Shown: positions 6,872 to 15,044 of the stretch, in pieces
Layout of the letters: the number at the start of each line of letters is the position of its first letter
How positions within the stretch are numbered: position 1 is the stretch's first letter
NCBI GenBank assembly: GCA_002898355.1
Contig: BEHD01000006.1
Location: 1 to 64,000, forward strand
From: an archaeon HR01
Lineage (GTDB): Archaea; Thermoproteota; Nitrososphaeria_A; Caldarchaeales; Caldarchaeaceae
DNA length: 64,000 nucleotides
Direction: 5' to 3'
Made by a program: the position numbers and the translations under genes
The notes under the pieces: model-generated
Database searches by the model: none
Told to the model about the DNA's origin: nothing
The model's input: the letters and a program-made list of their open reading frames with translations, nothing else

Positions 6872-7789
6872 CTACCTACCGTAAACAGGTGTCAGCCAGC
6901 TTCTATACCTATGCTCCTGACCCCTCACAACCCTCTGATAGAGGTCGTAAATCCGTCTCGTAACAGGGCCAGGCTGGCCATCACCCACAGCCCTCCCATC
7001 CACCTCAATAATCGGCTGTATCTCCACAGCCGTACCGGTGAAGAAGAGCTCGTCAGCCGTGTAGAGCTCAACCCTGCTTATCTGCCTCTCCACCACCTGA
7101 TAGCCGAGGTCTCTGGCCAGCGTCATAACCGTGCCACGTGTGATACCCTCAAGGATTGCCGACGAGGCGGGCGGCGTACTCAACACACCATCCTTGACAA
7201 GGAAGATATTCTCACCCGGCCCCTCACTGACGAAGCCCGACTGGTCCAGCAGTATCGCCTCATCAAAGCCCGCCATCCTCGCCTCCCTGGTCGCCAGCAT
7301 GGAGTTGAGATAGTTGGCCGCAGCCTTGGCCCTCGGAGGCATCGAGGTGTCGGGGAGTCGCCGCCAGCTGGAGACACCCACCCTCAGACCGAATTTTTTG
7401 AAGAACTTGTCGAGGGGAAACGTAAGTATGGCAGCCCTCACAGGAACCTCCGCAATATCCAGCGTCATAACATTCTCGCCAGCATAGATTATCGGCCTTA
7501 TGTATACGTTGGTGGAGTATCTATTCTCCCTCAGGGTCAGGATTGTCGCATCCACCAGCTCCCTCTCCGTATAGCGGTTCCTCAACATAACGATTCGGGC
7601 CGAGTCGATAAGCCTCCTGATATGCTCCCTCAGCTTGAAGACGTATATCTCACCCTCATGGTAGTAGCCCCTAATACCCTCGAAGACTGCGGAGCCATAG
7701 TGGAGGGCGTTGGTGGATATATGTATCTTGGCCTGCTCCCAGGGGACCAGCTCGCCATCCATCCAAACCGCTGAATGTCCTTCCGCCAA
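6872..7789 (-). CDS. ilvE: branched-chain amino acid aminotransferase
   Basis: A 305-residue fold-type IV PLP enzyme catalysing the last step of Val, Leu and Ile synthesis with glutamate as amino donor. Family features: WMDGELVPWEQAKIH at the N-terminus, HYGSAVFEGIRGY near residue 35, the lysine region PPRAKAAANYLNSML supplying the PLP Schiff base, GFDEAILLDQSGFVSEGPGE, and LFFTGTAVEIQPI near the C-terminus. Length is normal. A TATA-like TTTAAATTTAAA palindrome lies 28-39 bases before the ATG at 7789. Downstream are the zinc-ribbon and tsaC genes. Confidence 0.93.
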   Translation of the reverse strand: MAEGHSAVWMDGELVPWEQAKIHISTNALHYGSAVFEGIRGYYHEGEIYVFKLREHIRRLIDSARIVMLRNRYTERELVDATILTLRENRYSTNVYIRPIIYAGENVMTLDIAEVPVRAAILTFPLDKFFKKFGLRVGVSSWRRLPDTSMPPRAKAAANYLNSMLATREARMAGFDEAILLDQSGFVSEGPGENIFLVKDGVLSTPPASSAILEGITRGTVMTLARDLGYQVVERQISRVELYTADELFFTGTAVEIQPIIEVDGRAVGDGQPGPVTRRIYDLYQRVVRGQEHRYRSWLTPVYGR

Positions 7790-7816
7790 ACCGGTCTAGC
7801 GGAGGCTCTGCCATGC

Positions 7817-7828
7817 TTTAAATTTAAA
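7817..7828 (-). promoter_or_regulatory. TATA box for ilvE operon
   Basis: TTTAAATTTAAA, 28-39 bases before the ilvE ATG at 7789; spacing predicts a nearly leaderless transcript. Confidence 0.6.
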
Positions 7829-7878
7829 CCTCACCCCACTTTCACTACGACCTCCCATAAGTAAAGCGGCTGGACTCC

Positions 7879-8547
7879 CTAGCGGAAGCTTCCAACCCCA
7901 CCCTCAAGGGCTAGGAGAACATGCTCCAGGAAATGGCCCTCCGGCAGCGCGCCCTCGAACGAGACCGTATCGTTTATAACCACCTTGGGAACAGCCATCA
8001 CCTCATACCTCTGGGCCAGATGGGGGAACTCTATGGCCTCGATCATGTCGGCCGTTACCGCCTCGTTTTCGAGGGCCATCTGATGGGCTGTCCTAACCGC
8101 CCTCGGGCAGTAGGGGCATGTGGGTGTTACAAAGACCTTGATGTGGACTGGCTTGGATATGGTCTTCAGCCTCTCCTTTGTCTGGGCTGAAAGCCTTGAG
8201 AAACCCTTGGAGACATCTACGATATCTTCGAGGAGGGCTGCGAACTCGTAGCCGCTGGGTATGCCGAAAAACCTGATGCCGTACTCACGCCTGCCATGAA
8301 GAATCGTGGCGGGTATCTTATCCACATTCCATTTTGCCGCCTTATCCGAGTCCTTCTGGAAGTCGTAGAGATGCAGCTCTATCCTGCCATCGGCCAGCCG
8401 CTCCAGCTCCTCCGCCAGCTCACGGTTTAGTGCGCAGTATTCGCATTCAAACTCTTGGGTGAAGACGATCATCTTAACAGTTCCCGACAGCTCTCTGCTG
8501 AATTTCGACCTGACAGCCTCTCTGTCCCTCTCGCTTAGGACTGGCAT
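7879..8547 (-). CDS. protein disulfide oxidoreductase (tandem glutaredoxin folds)
   Basis: A cytoplasmic PDO of 222 residues from ATG 8547. These proteins form and shuffle disulfides in thermophiles and reduce peroxiredoxins. Two thioredoxin folds are visible, each with a CXXC site: CEYC in the N-terminal half (FTQEFECEYCALNRELAEEL) and CPYC in the C-terminal half (VFVTPTCPYCPRAVRTAHQM). Each fold also has its cis-Pro loop (DKIPATI and MAVPKVV). The frame is open 26 codons further, but that part is basic, overlaps the end of the upstream aminotransferase gene and is not conserved in type; MPVLSERDREAVRSKF is the natural start. The gene follows the aminotransferase by 25 bases on the same strand. 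Confidence 0.88.
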   Translation of the reverse strand: MPVLSERDREAVRSKFSRELSGTVKMIVFTQEFECEYCALNRELAEELERLADGRIELHLYDFQKDSDKAAKWNVDKIPATILHGRREYGIRFFGIPSGYEFAALLEDIVDVSKGFSRLSAQTKERLKTISKPVHIKVFVTPTCPYCPRAVRTAHQMALENEAVTADMIEAIEFPHLAQRYEVMAVPKVVINDTVSFEGALPEGHFLEHVLLALEGGVGSFR

Positions 8548-8572
8548 GGTGGGGTGATGTCTGTGGAGGGTT

Positions 8573-9769
8573 TTAAGCGTTTCCCCTGAGGCGTGAAAGC
8601 TCCGAGATGAACGCCTCCTTCCCATCCTTAACTGGGAGGCCCAGCTCCCTGAAGGTGGATTCTAGGGCTGCCAGTGTGGGGAGTATGTATCTGGAGCTGG
8701 CTGTGATGCACATATGTCCGACACGGATAATCTTGCCGTGGAGGGATGCTATGCCTCCACCTATCATTATGCCGTGCTTCTCCAGCATTATCTTGTTAAT
8801 CTTCCCCGCATCCTTCCATAGCTGTGTGGGGAGGGATATGGCTGAGACAAGGGGCGACGCTACATCCTCGGATGGGAGCATCTCGAGGCCCATGGCTCTG
8901 ATGGCTTTTCTGAAGGCGGCCGCCACGTTGATGTGTCTCCGGTAGCGGTTCTCCAACCCCTCCTCGAGGGCGGCTTTGGCGGCTGCCTTGAGGCCGAGAT
9001 ATGCGTATGGGTTGACCGTGGTGGGGTATGGATGGCCGATATCCTTCCACTCGTCCATGTAGTATCGCCAGACACCCAGGTTTGTGAAGAATGAGCGGGG
9101 CTTGGTTCTCCTCCTCCTAAACGCCTCCCAAGCCCTCTCGCTCACCGCCACAGGGACGGCCCCCGGTATGCTGCCCAGACACTTGTTGGCATATCCCACA
9201 CAGTAGTCCAGCCCCCATCCGTCGAAATCCATCTCCGCACCACCGTATGATGAGATGGCGTCCACTATGGTGAGGGCTCCTCTCTCCCTCGCTATTCTTG
9301 CGTAGGCTGGTATGGGGTTGAAGACACCTGTGGATGTTTCGTTCTGAACCATCAATACAGCCTTCACGTTGCTCCGTGTGTCCAAGGTCTCACGAAGTCT
9401 TTCAGGCCGTACATAGTCTCCGGCCTCCGCTGTAAGCCTGACGACGTTGGCTCCCGTGTTCTCTGCTATCTCGCCCAGCCTGCTGCTGAAGAAGCCGTTG
9501 TCTATGACCACCACATCCTCACCCGGCTCTACCAGGCTTACTACCCCGGTCTCGAGGGCGACTGTCCCCGGTGTGGGCATTATGAAGACCTCGGCCTTGG
9601 TCTTGAATATCTCAGCCGAGACCCTGACTGTCTCCTCATACTCTGTCTTCCACGCAGCGCCGTAGTGGGCTACTATAGGCCTGGTGAGGACCTCCCTCAC
9701 CGCTGGATGTAGCTCTGTAGGGCCTGGAATCATCAGAATGGCCCGCTCCCCAAAATAGCTATCCACCAT
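8573..9769 (-). CDS. class V aminotransferase (alanine-glyoxylate/serine-pyruvate type)
   Basis: A 398-residue fold-type I PLP enzyme. It has MIPGPTELHPAVREVL at the N-terminus, the phosphate-binding turn TPGTVALETG near residue 67, the conserved IVDAISSYGG with Asp170, and the PLP lysine in GYANKCLGSIPG (Lys196). Family members move the amino group of alanine or serine onto glyoxylate or hydroxypyruvate; some act on phosphonates or aspartate, and the substrate cannot be fixed here. The gene shares a short divergent promoter region with the MFS gene and precedes the disulfide oxidoreductase. The window also has GlyA at its right end, so glycine/serine interconversion is a possible context. 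Confidence 0.88.
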   Translation of the reverse strand: MVDSYFGERAILMIPGPTELHPAVREVLTRPIVAHYGAAWKTEYEETVRVSAEIFKTKAEVFIMPTPGTVALETGVVSLVEPGEDVVVIDNGFFSSRLGEIAENTGANVVRLTAEAGDYVRPERLRETLDTRSNVKAVLMVQNETSTGVFNPIPAYARIARERGALTIVDAISSYGGAEMDFDGWGLDYCVGYANKCLGSIPGAVPVAVSERAWEAFRRRRTKPRSFFTNLGVWRYYMDEWKDIGHPYPTTVNPYAYLGLKAAAKAALEEGLENRYRRHINVAAAFRKAIRAMGLEMLPSEDVASPLVSAISLPTQLWKDAGKINKIMLEKHGIMIGGGIASLHGKIIRVGHMCITASSRYILPTLAALESTFRELGLPVKDGKEAFISELSRLRGNA

Positions 9770-9800
9770 CCCCTAATCACATAGGATGTCATCCTTCCTT

Positions 9801-9815
9801 ACATATATATCATGG
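9801..9815. promoter_or_regulatory. bidirectional TATA region between aminotransferase and MFS genes
   Basis: ACATATATATCATGG reads as a TATA box in both directions. It lies 20-34 bases before the TTG of the MFS gene (9835) and 32-46 bases before the ATG of the aminotransferase (9769). Confidence 0.45.
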
Positions 9816-9834
9816 TTTCTTCGATGATGTAGGG

Positions 9835-10986
9835 TTGAATCGCAGGGTAGCCGCCCTCTTTCTGGGACATCTGGCCAACGACTCCCTCTACAGCTCCCTC
9901 CCACCCCTACTACCCCTTCTGGTGGCTGCCTATGGGCTATCCACCGCCTTGGTGGGAGCCATACCGGCCGTCTACATGATGGTGGCCTCCTTCCTCCAGC
10001 CCCTCTTCGGACAGCTCTTCGATAAGAGGGGGAAGACCTGGATGATGTCCGTCGGGCTTCTGATGGGCGGTCTCGCGGTGATGTCGGTGGGGTATATGGA
10101 GAGCTATCCGGCTGTTGTGGCTGCTGCAGCTATCGGGGGGCTCGGCTCAGCCCTTTTCCATCCGGTGGCCACATCCCTGTCATCGAGTGTTGAGGGGGAT
10201 GATAGGGCTTCCAACGTCTCCGTATTCATGCTGGGTGGAAACTTGGGGCTCTCTGTAGGGCCGTTAATCATACTATCAACCCTAACCACATTCCATATTC
10301 GTGGAACATTTGTAGCCCTTGTCCTGCCGGCGATAGCGGCGCTCATCCTCTTCAGGCTCCGGTCCAGATTGAGTAAACCATCTATGGAGAGGGCTGAAGG
10401 TGTAAGGGTAAACAGGCTGGCGCTTCTGCTGGTTTTGCTGGCGTCGGTGCTGAGGGGCACGGCTACCATCACGCTCATAACATTCCTACCCCTCTACATC
10501 ACCTCCCTCGGACTATCTGTGGGCGTGGGCGGGTTGATGCTTACAGTTATGCTTCTGTCGGGCGGTGTGGGTATGCTGGTGGCTGGGAGGATTGGTGATA
10601 GATTTAACAAGATGCTGTCGGCCTCAGCGCTTCTCTTCTCCGCCGGGCCTGCAGTCCTCCTCTTCTCCGGAACCTCTATTGAGACGGTGTGGCTCCTGGC
10701 AGGGGTGATGGGTTTCACCCTCATGTCAGCGCATCCCCTGATTGTTGTTATAGCCCATGAGCTGCTGCCCGAGAGGACGGGGCTGGCCTCAGCCCTGACC
10801 TACGGCGTAGCCTTTGGGCTCTCCAACCTATTCATACCGTTGATAGGCTCAGCCATAGACGCGGTAGGTTTTTCTAGGACACTGCAGGCTATGGCCGCCT
10901 TACCGGTCCTGGCGGGGCTGGCCACCCTTCTAACCTACAGGATGCGGGTTGTCAGGCGGGAGCCAGCCAGCGCATCCACCGTCTAA
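9835..10986 (+). CDS. MFS transporter, fosmidomycin-resistance-like
   Basis: A 383-residue membrane protein of the major facilitator superfamily starting at TTG 9835. It begins RRVAALFLGHLANDSLYSSL, with the pattern seen in Fsr-like exporters, and has the loop 2-3 motif GQLFDKRGKTW. GGLGSALFHPVATSLSS in helix 4 is also typical of Fsr. About twelve helices are predicted, with the usual central loop (RSRLSKPSMERAEGVRVNR). The substrate is unknown; bacterial Fsr exports fosmidomycin and related molecules. Divergent from the aminotransferase gene, convergent with the dioxygenase gene (2 bases between stops). Confidence 0.85.
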   Translation: MNRRVAALFLGHLANDSLYSSLPPLLPLLVAAYGLSTALVGAIPAVYMMVASFLQPLFGQLFDKRGKTWMMSVGLLMGGLAVMSVGYMESYPAVVAAAAIGGLGSALFHPVATSLSSSVEGDDRASNVSVFMLGGNLGLSVGPLIILSTLTTFHIRGTFVALVLPAIAALILFRLRSRLSKPSMERAEGVRVNRLALLLVLLASVLRGTATITLITFLPLYITSLGLSVGVGGLMLTVMLLSGGVGMLVAGRIGDRFNKMLSASALLFSAGPAVLLFSGTSIETVWLLAGVMGFTLMSAHPLIVVIAHELLPERTGLASALTYGVAFGLSNLFIPLIGSAIDAVGFSRTLQAMAALPVLAGLATLLTYRMRVVRREPASASTV

Positions 10987-10987
10987 G

Positions 10988-12028
10988 CTAGAGCGTTTCA
11001 GGCGGCTCTGGAGGGTTTGGGGGGTAGGCATCTGCGGAGGTTTTGTCCTGCTCCGCCAGCCTAGACTCTATCATCTGTCTCGCTCCCTCCAGCCAGGGCG
11101 GGAGGGCGAGCCTGCTACCTAGGCTTTCCCATGGCTCATCCACATCGTATCCAGGTCCCATAGTTGCAACCTCCATCAGGTTGCCCTGGAAATCCCTGAA
11201 GTAGAGGGATTTGAACCAGAACCTGTCCACAACACCTGAATGATGTATGGACGCCTTCTCCAGCCTCCTCAACATCTTCTTCTGATCCTCATCGCTCTCC
11301 ACCGCCAGAGCCACATGGTGTATGGAGCCCCTGCCCACATAGCCTGTTTCGGCGGCTTGGGAGACTAGATATCTGAGATAGGTGTTCTCCGGCTCTCCGG
11401 CTAGAACCAAAGGGTTTTCGGGGTTGAAGGGGTTGGATGTTATCTCCACCATCTCCAGTCCGAGGAACTTCTCAGCAAATCGGGCGGCTAATTTGGCGTC
11501 TGCCACTATGGGTGAGACGTGGTGGAACCTGAGGAGCTGCATATCGCTGTCGGGATGTGGGGGCGCCTTTGTGGTGTTGAAGAGGTCTAGGATAAATTGT
11601 TCTGATGCGTCTTCGGAGGATGTCGTAAGCTCGAGGAGAGATGTGTCAGGGTCCCTGAAGTAGATGGAGACGATGCCGCCTGCCTTGTGGGGCCCGCTCA
11701 CTTTGAAACCTCCTGCCTCCAGAAAACATTTCCATCTGGCCAGTGCCTCAAGGGATTTCACCTCGTAGGCCAGGTGGTGGGGGGAGCCAAGTCCCGGATG
11801 TCCTACGGGTAGGTGGGGCCACTCAAAAAATGTGATGGTGCTGCCGGTTGGCTTGGCGGGGTTGGCGTAGAATACGTGGCGGTGGAAGATGTCGTCCTGG
11901 TTTACCGAGAGCTTGACCTGCCGGAGCCCCAGCAGCCCAGTGTAGAACCTGTGGTTGACTGAGTAGCTGCCACCCACCAAGGTGATGTGGTGGAGCCCTC
12001 TAACAGCTCCCTCCAGACTCAGTCCCAT
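10988..12028 (-). CDS. ring-cleaving dioxygenase of the vicinal-oxygen-chelate (glyoxalase) family
   Basis: A 346-residue protein with two VOC domains. Domain 1 starts GLHHITLVGGSYSVNHRFYT and continues with LGLRQVKLSVNQDD, a pattern typical of MhqO/LinE-like hydroquinone dioxygenases. Domain 2 starts LRFHHVSPIVADAKLAARF. Metal-ligand candidates are His13/14 and the His in HHLAYEV, with Glu in SLLELTT; domain 2 has HHVALAVES and GNLMEVATM. Relatives open (hydro)quinone rings using Fe(II) and O2, protecting cells from quinones. The start overlaps the stop of the radical SAM gene by 10 bp, so the two form an operon. The actual aromatic substrate is unknown. Confidence 0.8.
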   Translation of the reverse strand: MGLSLEGAVRGLHHITLVGGSYSVNHRFYTGLLGLRQVKLSVNQDDIFHRHVFYANPAKPTGSTITFFEWPHLPVGHPGLGSPHHLAYEVKSLEALARWKCFLEAGGFKVSGPHKAGGIVSIYFRDPDTSLLELTTSSEDASEQFILDLFNTTKAPPHPDSDMQLLRFHHVSPIVADAKLAARFAEKFLGLEMVEITSNPFNPENPLVLAGEPENTYLRYLVSQAAETGYVGRGSIHHVALAVESDEDQKKMLRRLEKASIHHSGVVDRFWFKSLYFRDFQGNLMEVATMGPGYDVDEPWESLGSRLALPPWLEGARQMIESRLAEQDKTSADAYPPNPPEPPETL

Positions 12029-13104
12029 ATCACCGGTATAAACCTGCTCCTGCCGTTGACCCTTCTATGTCTGGGCCTGCCCACGATGGGTATCCCATGG
12101 CCGCATTTGATACATCGGTTCTTCTCGTCGAGCCGCCAGTCGAGGATGTCGTATCCATGCCTCTCCACCACCACCTCTCCGCATCCGGGGCAGTAGGTGT
12201 TTTCCAGCCTGTGGCCTGGCACGTTGCCTATGTAGACGTATTGGAGCCCCTCCTGGCGTGCTATCTCACAGTGTCTCTCAAGAGTCTCCACAGGCGTCCA
12301 TGGCAGGTGGAGAAGCTTGTAGTCGGGGTGAAACCTCAGGAAGTGTATCGGTGTCTCCGGGCCTAGGTTCTCGTAGACCCATCTGCAGAGCCGTCTCGCA
12401 GCCTCCAAGCTGTCACCTATCTCCGGCACTATGAGGTCTGTTATCTCCAGATGTATCTTCGTCTTATCACGTATCTCGAGAAGTGTCTGGAAGATGGGTT
12501 CGGCGTCGGGTATGCCGATATATCTCCTCACAAACTCCTTCTCGCCGCTGCCCTTGAAATCCACCGTGGCGCAGTCCAGAAACTCTCCGGCCATCTTGAC
12601 GGAGTCCGGCGTCCAGTAGCCGTTGGTGACGAATATGTTGATAAGGCCACTCCGTCTTGCCAGAACGCCTATGTCGTGGGCGTACTCCATGAAGATGGAT
12701 GGCTCATTGTATGTGTATGCAATCCCATCGCTCTTATATTTCAGCGCCATCTCCACCACCTGCTCAGGGGAGGCCTCCACCCCCTCAACCTTCCTCCTCT
12801 GGCTTATGTCGAAATTCTGGCAGTAGGCGCAGAGCCAGTTACAGCCGGTGGTGGCTATGCTGAAGATTTTGGAGCCGGGCATGTAATGGGTTACCGGCTT
12901 CTTCTCTATGGGGTCCACATGGCCGGTGATAACCCTTCCATATACGAAGAGGCGGAGCCTCCCATTCACCACACCCCTCACACCGCATAATCCTATCTGG
13001 CCCTCACCAATCCTGCAATATCTGGCACAGGCAGTACAGATTACTCTCCCCGACGGCTCCGGCCTCTGCAGGACCGCCTCCCTACCCAAAACCTCCAGCT
13101 TCAC
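12019..13104 (-). CDS. amrS: AmmeMemoRadiSam-system radical SAM enzyme (PflA-like)
   Basis: A 361-residue radical SAM protein. The cluster motif CNWLCAYC (Cys88, Cys92, Cys95) binds the [4Fe-4S] that cleaves SAM. An N-terminal cysteine block (CTACARYCRIGEGQIGLCGVR) and a C-terminal pair of CXXC motifs (YCPGCGEVV, CIKCGHGIP) are typical of the AmrS family, which is widespread in archaea with AMMECR1 and Memo proteins. Neither partner lies within this window. The reaction is not firmly established. A TATA-like element (minus strand CTTTATTAAC near 13129-13138) lies 25-34 bases upstream. The bases between 13105 and 13386 hold this promoter and nothing else I can identify. Confidence 0.88.
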   Translation of the reverse strand: MKLEVLGREAVLQRPEPSGRVICTACARYCRIGEGQIGLCGVRGVVNGRLRLFVYGRVITGHVDPIEKKPVTHYMPGSKIFSIATTGCNWLCAYCQNFDISQRRKVEGVEASPEQVVEMALKYKSDGIAYTYNEPSIFMEYAHDIGVLARRSGLINIFVTNGYWTPDSVKMAGEFLDCATVDFKGSGEKEFVRRYIGIPDAEPIFQTLLEIRDKTKIHLEITDLIVPEIGDSLEAARRLCRWVYENLGPETPIHFLRFHPDYKLLHLPWTPVETLERHCEIARQEGLQYVYIGNVPGHRLENTYCPGCGEVVVERHGYDILDWRLDEKNRCIKCGHGIPIVGRPRHRRVNGRSRFIPVIWD

Positions 13105-13386
13105 TTACGCCTAACCTATGCACGCCCTGTTAATAAAGATGGGTCCTCATAACCCATAAGGAAGGAAGGGGGCGTGGTTGACGGCCTAGATGCCGGTATG
13201 TGCCTGTGTCACGTGTCCAGACACCTATGTAATCTCAGAAGCAGATGGATGGGACGGGCCCCTACAAACTCTCCTCGGCGGAGACACCCACACAAACATG
13301 GGGCATGAAAAACCACATCTCAGCACCTCTACCTAGACCAAATAGCCTATGAGAAACAGTTTAGAGCCTTGACTGGGGATGACATC

Positions 13387-13836
13387 TCAGTGTTGTTGAG
13401 AAGCTTTCAGCTTGACGAGGTTTGTTCGGCCTCGGCGCTCAACCTCTACCACGTCCCGCCTCTTTAGCGATGCGACGAGCCGGTGTGTCTTTATGCGGGA
13501 GATTCCAAGCTCTTTCGAAATCGTTCTCTGCTCAACTTTGCCACCGTTGTGTGTCAAGAAATCCACCACAGCCTTCTCCTCCGCCGTGAGCCCCGCAACC
13601 AAAGAGACATCCTTTGCCGAGACATAGAGAATTGCCGGCAGAGTGATGAGGAGCATAGCCGCCACTATCAACGGCAGATAAAACCACCACATCATCCCAG
13701 ACATCGACATACCCGTCATCCCCGGCATCATCTCATCCATCGCAGCGTTATGCTGCCAAACACTCAACAACACTGTGGACAGGAGCAGGGCCCCCGCAGT
13801 GGCCGAGACGGCCAAAATGAGACGGCTAAAAACCAT
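13387..13836 (-). CDS. membrane-anchored winged-helix regulator with Met-rich loop (candidate copper sensor)
   Basis: A 149-residue protein with an unusual layout: TM helix 1 (about residues 5-26), a loop with eight Met in 17 residues (33-49, MDEMMPGMTGMSMSGMM), TM helix 2 (50-73), then a winged-helix DNA-binding domain (about 82-143; TAEEKAVVDFLTHNGGK, RTISKELGISRIKTHRLVAS). With the HTH in the cytoplasm, the Met loop would face outside, where clusters of Met bind Cu(I) or Ag(I). The gene is divergent from three genes rich in Met, Cys and copper-type motifs. Two direct repeats one helical turn apart lie between the promoters. I infer a one-protein copper sensor and regulator. The wHTH part resembles MarR/TrmB-like archaeal membrane regulators. 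Confidence 0.75.
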   Translation of the reverse strand: MVFSRLILAVSATAGALLLSTVLLSVWQHNAAMDEMMPGMTGMSMSGMMWWFYLPLIVAAMLLITLPAILYVSAKDVSLVAGLTAEEKAVVDFLTHNGGKVEQRTISKELGISRIKTHRLVASLKRRDVVEVERRGRTNLVKLKASQQH

Positions 13837-13862
13837 CCCATACGGAGAAAAGGATCTCCAAG

Positions 13863-13911
13863 CTTTAAGGATTTACAACTGTTTCGCGACTGTTTCAAGA
13901 TAATCTTATAG
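13863..13911. promoter_or_regulatory. divergent promoters with tandem ACTGTTTC repeats
   Basis: A minus-strand TATA (CTTAAAG, 13863-13870) serves the regulator (ATG 13836) and a plus-strand one (ATCTTATAG, 13903-13911) serves the gene at 13943. Between them ACTGTTTC occurs at 13878-13885 and 13889-13896, exactly 11 bp apart, a likely operator for the divergent wHTH protein. Confidence 0.5.
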
Positions 13912-13942
13912 CTGCCGTGGCTGTGTATTGGCTTGAGACGAA

Positions 13943-14653
13943 ATGAAGCGTGTTATCCTGATTGCTGGTTTTCTGGCTTTAGCCTCTTTAGCAGCCACAG
14001 TAGCGGTCTATGCGTGGATGCAGCAGCCTCCAGCCATGTTTCTCCAGCGGTCTCCGCCTAGCTACTGGTATGGTGGAGGGATGCATGGCGGCATGATGGG
14101 TGGGTGTCCATGCACAGGCTGGTATGGTGGGCAGGCTTCTCCGACGGGTCAAAGAATATCCATGCAGCAGGCTGAGGAGATATTGGAGAGGTATGTAGCG
14201 GGCCTCGGACAGGGCTTCAAGCTGAAGGAGGTGATGGAGTTTCAGCAAAACTTCTACGCCATCGCCGTCGAGGCAGACACAGGGATAGGCGCCTTCGAGC
14301 TCCTCGTAAACCCCTACACAGGCGTAGTCTATCCTGAGCCGGGGCCCAACATGATGTGGAATACAAAATACGGAATGCATCAGGGCATGATGGGGCCCTA
14401 CATCCAGCCAACCGCGGACATGCCCATAACCCCTGAGCAGGCCGAGGAGATTGCCCTCAACTACCTGCGAAACCTGTTCCGAGGCGCTGTCGAGGTTGAG
14501 GAGCCGACGAGGTTCTACGGCTACTACACCATGGACTACAAACTCGACGGAAACATGCACGGTATGCTGAGCGTAAACGGTTTCACGGGACAGGTATGGT
14601 ACCATGGATGGCATGGAGCATTTATTCAAGAAATAGAGTTAGGTGAGGATTAG
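13943..14653 (+). CDS. exported Met/Gly/Cys-rich protein with PepSY-like repeats
   Basis: A 236-residue protein with an N-terminal signal anchor (LIAGFLALASLAATVAVYAW). A metal-ligand-rich stretch at about 40-64 (GGGMHGGMMGGCPCTGWYGG) is followed by two similar domains, each opening with a helix of the pattern ISMQQAEEILERYVAGL or ITPEQAEEIALNYLRNL. The second and third strands (FYAIAVEADTGIGAFELLVN; YYTMDYKLDGNMHGMLSVNG) fit a PepSY-like fold. The Met and His clusters and the neighbours (Met-rich regulator, DUF411 protein) suggest extracytoplasmic copper binding. The stop codon directly abuts the next gene (ATG 14654), indicating an operon. Function is inferred from composition and context. 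Confidence 0.7.
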   Translation: MKRVILIAGFLALASLAATVAVYAWMQQPPAMFLQRSPPSYWYGGGMHGGMMGGCPCTGWYGGQASPTGQRISMQQAEEILERYVAGLGQGFKLKEVMEFQQNFYAIAVEADTGIGAFELLVNPYTGVVYPEPGPNMMWNTKYGMHQGMMGPYIQPTADMPITPEQAEEIALNYLRNLFRGAVEVEEPTRFYGYYTMDYKLDGNMHGMLSVNGFTGQVWYHGWHGAFIQEIELGED

Positions 14654-15043
14654 ATGTCGGAGACGTCGAAACCCACAGCGGCTTTCGTGCTTTCACTGGT
14701 TGCTGGTGTACTGATACTGCTCGGAGGGTTGTTTGGCATGGTTGCGTGGACGATGTGGGGAGGAGCGGCGTACTGGGGTGGTGGATGGGGGATGATGGGC
14801 CCTATGATGGGGTGGTGGATGCCCATGTGGTTCACAGCCTTCTCCATACTCGGACTTATCTCGGGAATAGTCATAGTTGCCAGCGCTTTGATGCTGCAAA
14901 GCCGTCCAGCCGAGGCTAAGACATGGGGCACCCTTATACTGGTCTTCTCGGTGGTCAGCCTCTTCGGAATGGGAGGGTTCCTCATAGGAGCCGTCCTCGG
15001 CATAGTCGGCGGAATACTCGCTCTGACATGGAAGAGTGTCTAA
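14654..15043 (+). CDS. four-TM membrane protein with Met/Trp/Gly-rich segment
   Basis: A 129-residue membrane protein with about four helices (AAFVLSLVAGVLILLGGLFG, then WFTAFSILGLISGIVIVASA, TLILVFSVVSLFGMGGFLI and AVLGIVGGILALTW). Between helix 1 and helix 2 lies GGGWGMMGPMMGWWMPMW, rich in Met and Trp and placed to face outside. This resembles small membrane proteins found with archaeal copper or heavy-metal loci. It starts on the base after the preceding stop and ends just before the DUF411 gene, so the three form one transcript. No catalytic motif. Confidence 0.65.
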   Translation: MSETSKPTAAFVLSLVAGVLILLGGLFGMVAWTMWGGAAYWGGGWGMMGPMMGWWMPMWFTAFSILGLISGIVIVASALMLQSRPAEAKTWGTLILVFSVVSLFGMGGFLIGAVLGIVGGILALTWKSV

Positions 15044-15044
15044 A

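Noticed and set aside
6911-7774. 287-codon plus-strand frame opposite ilvE
   Set aside because: Shadow frame of a clear aminotransferase; His/Leu/Pro/Arg-rich.
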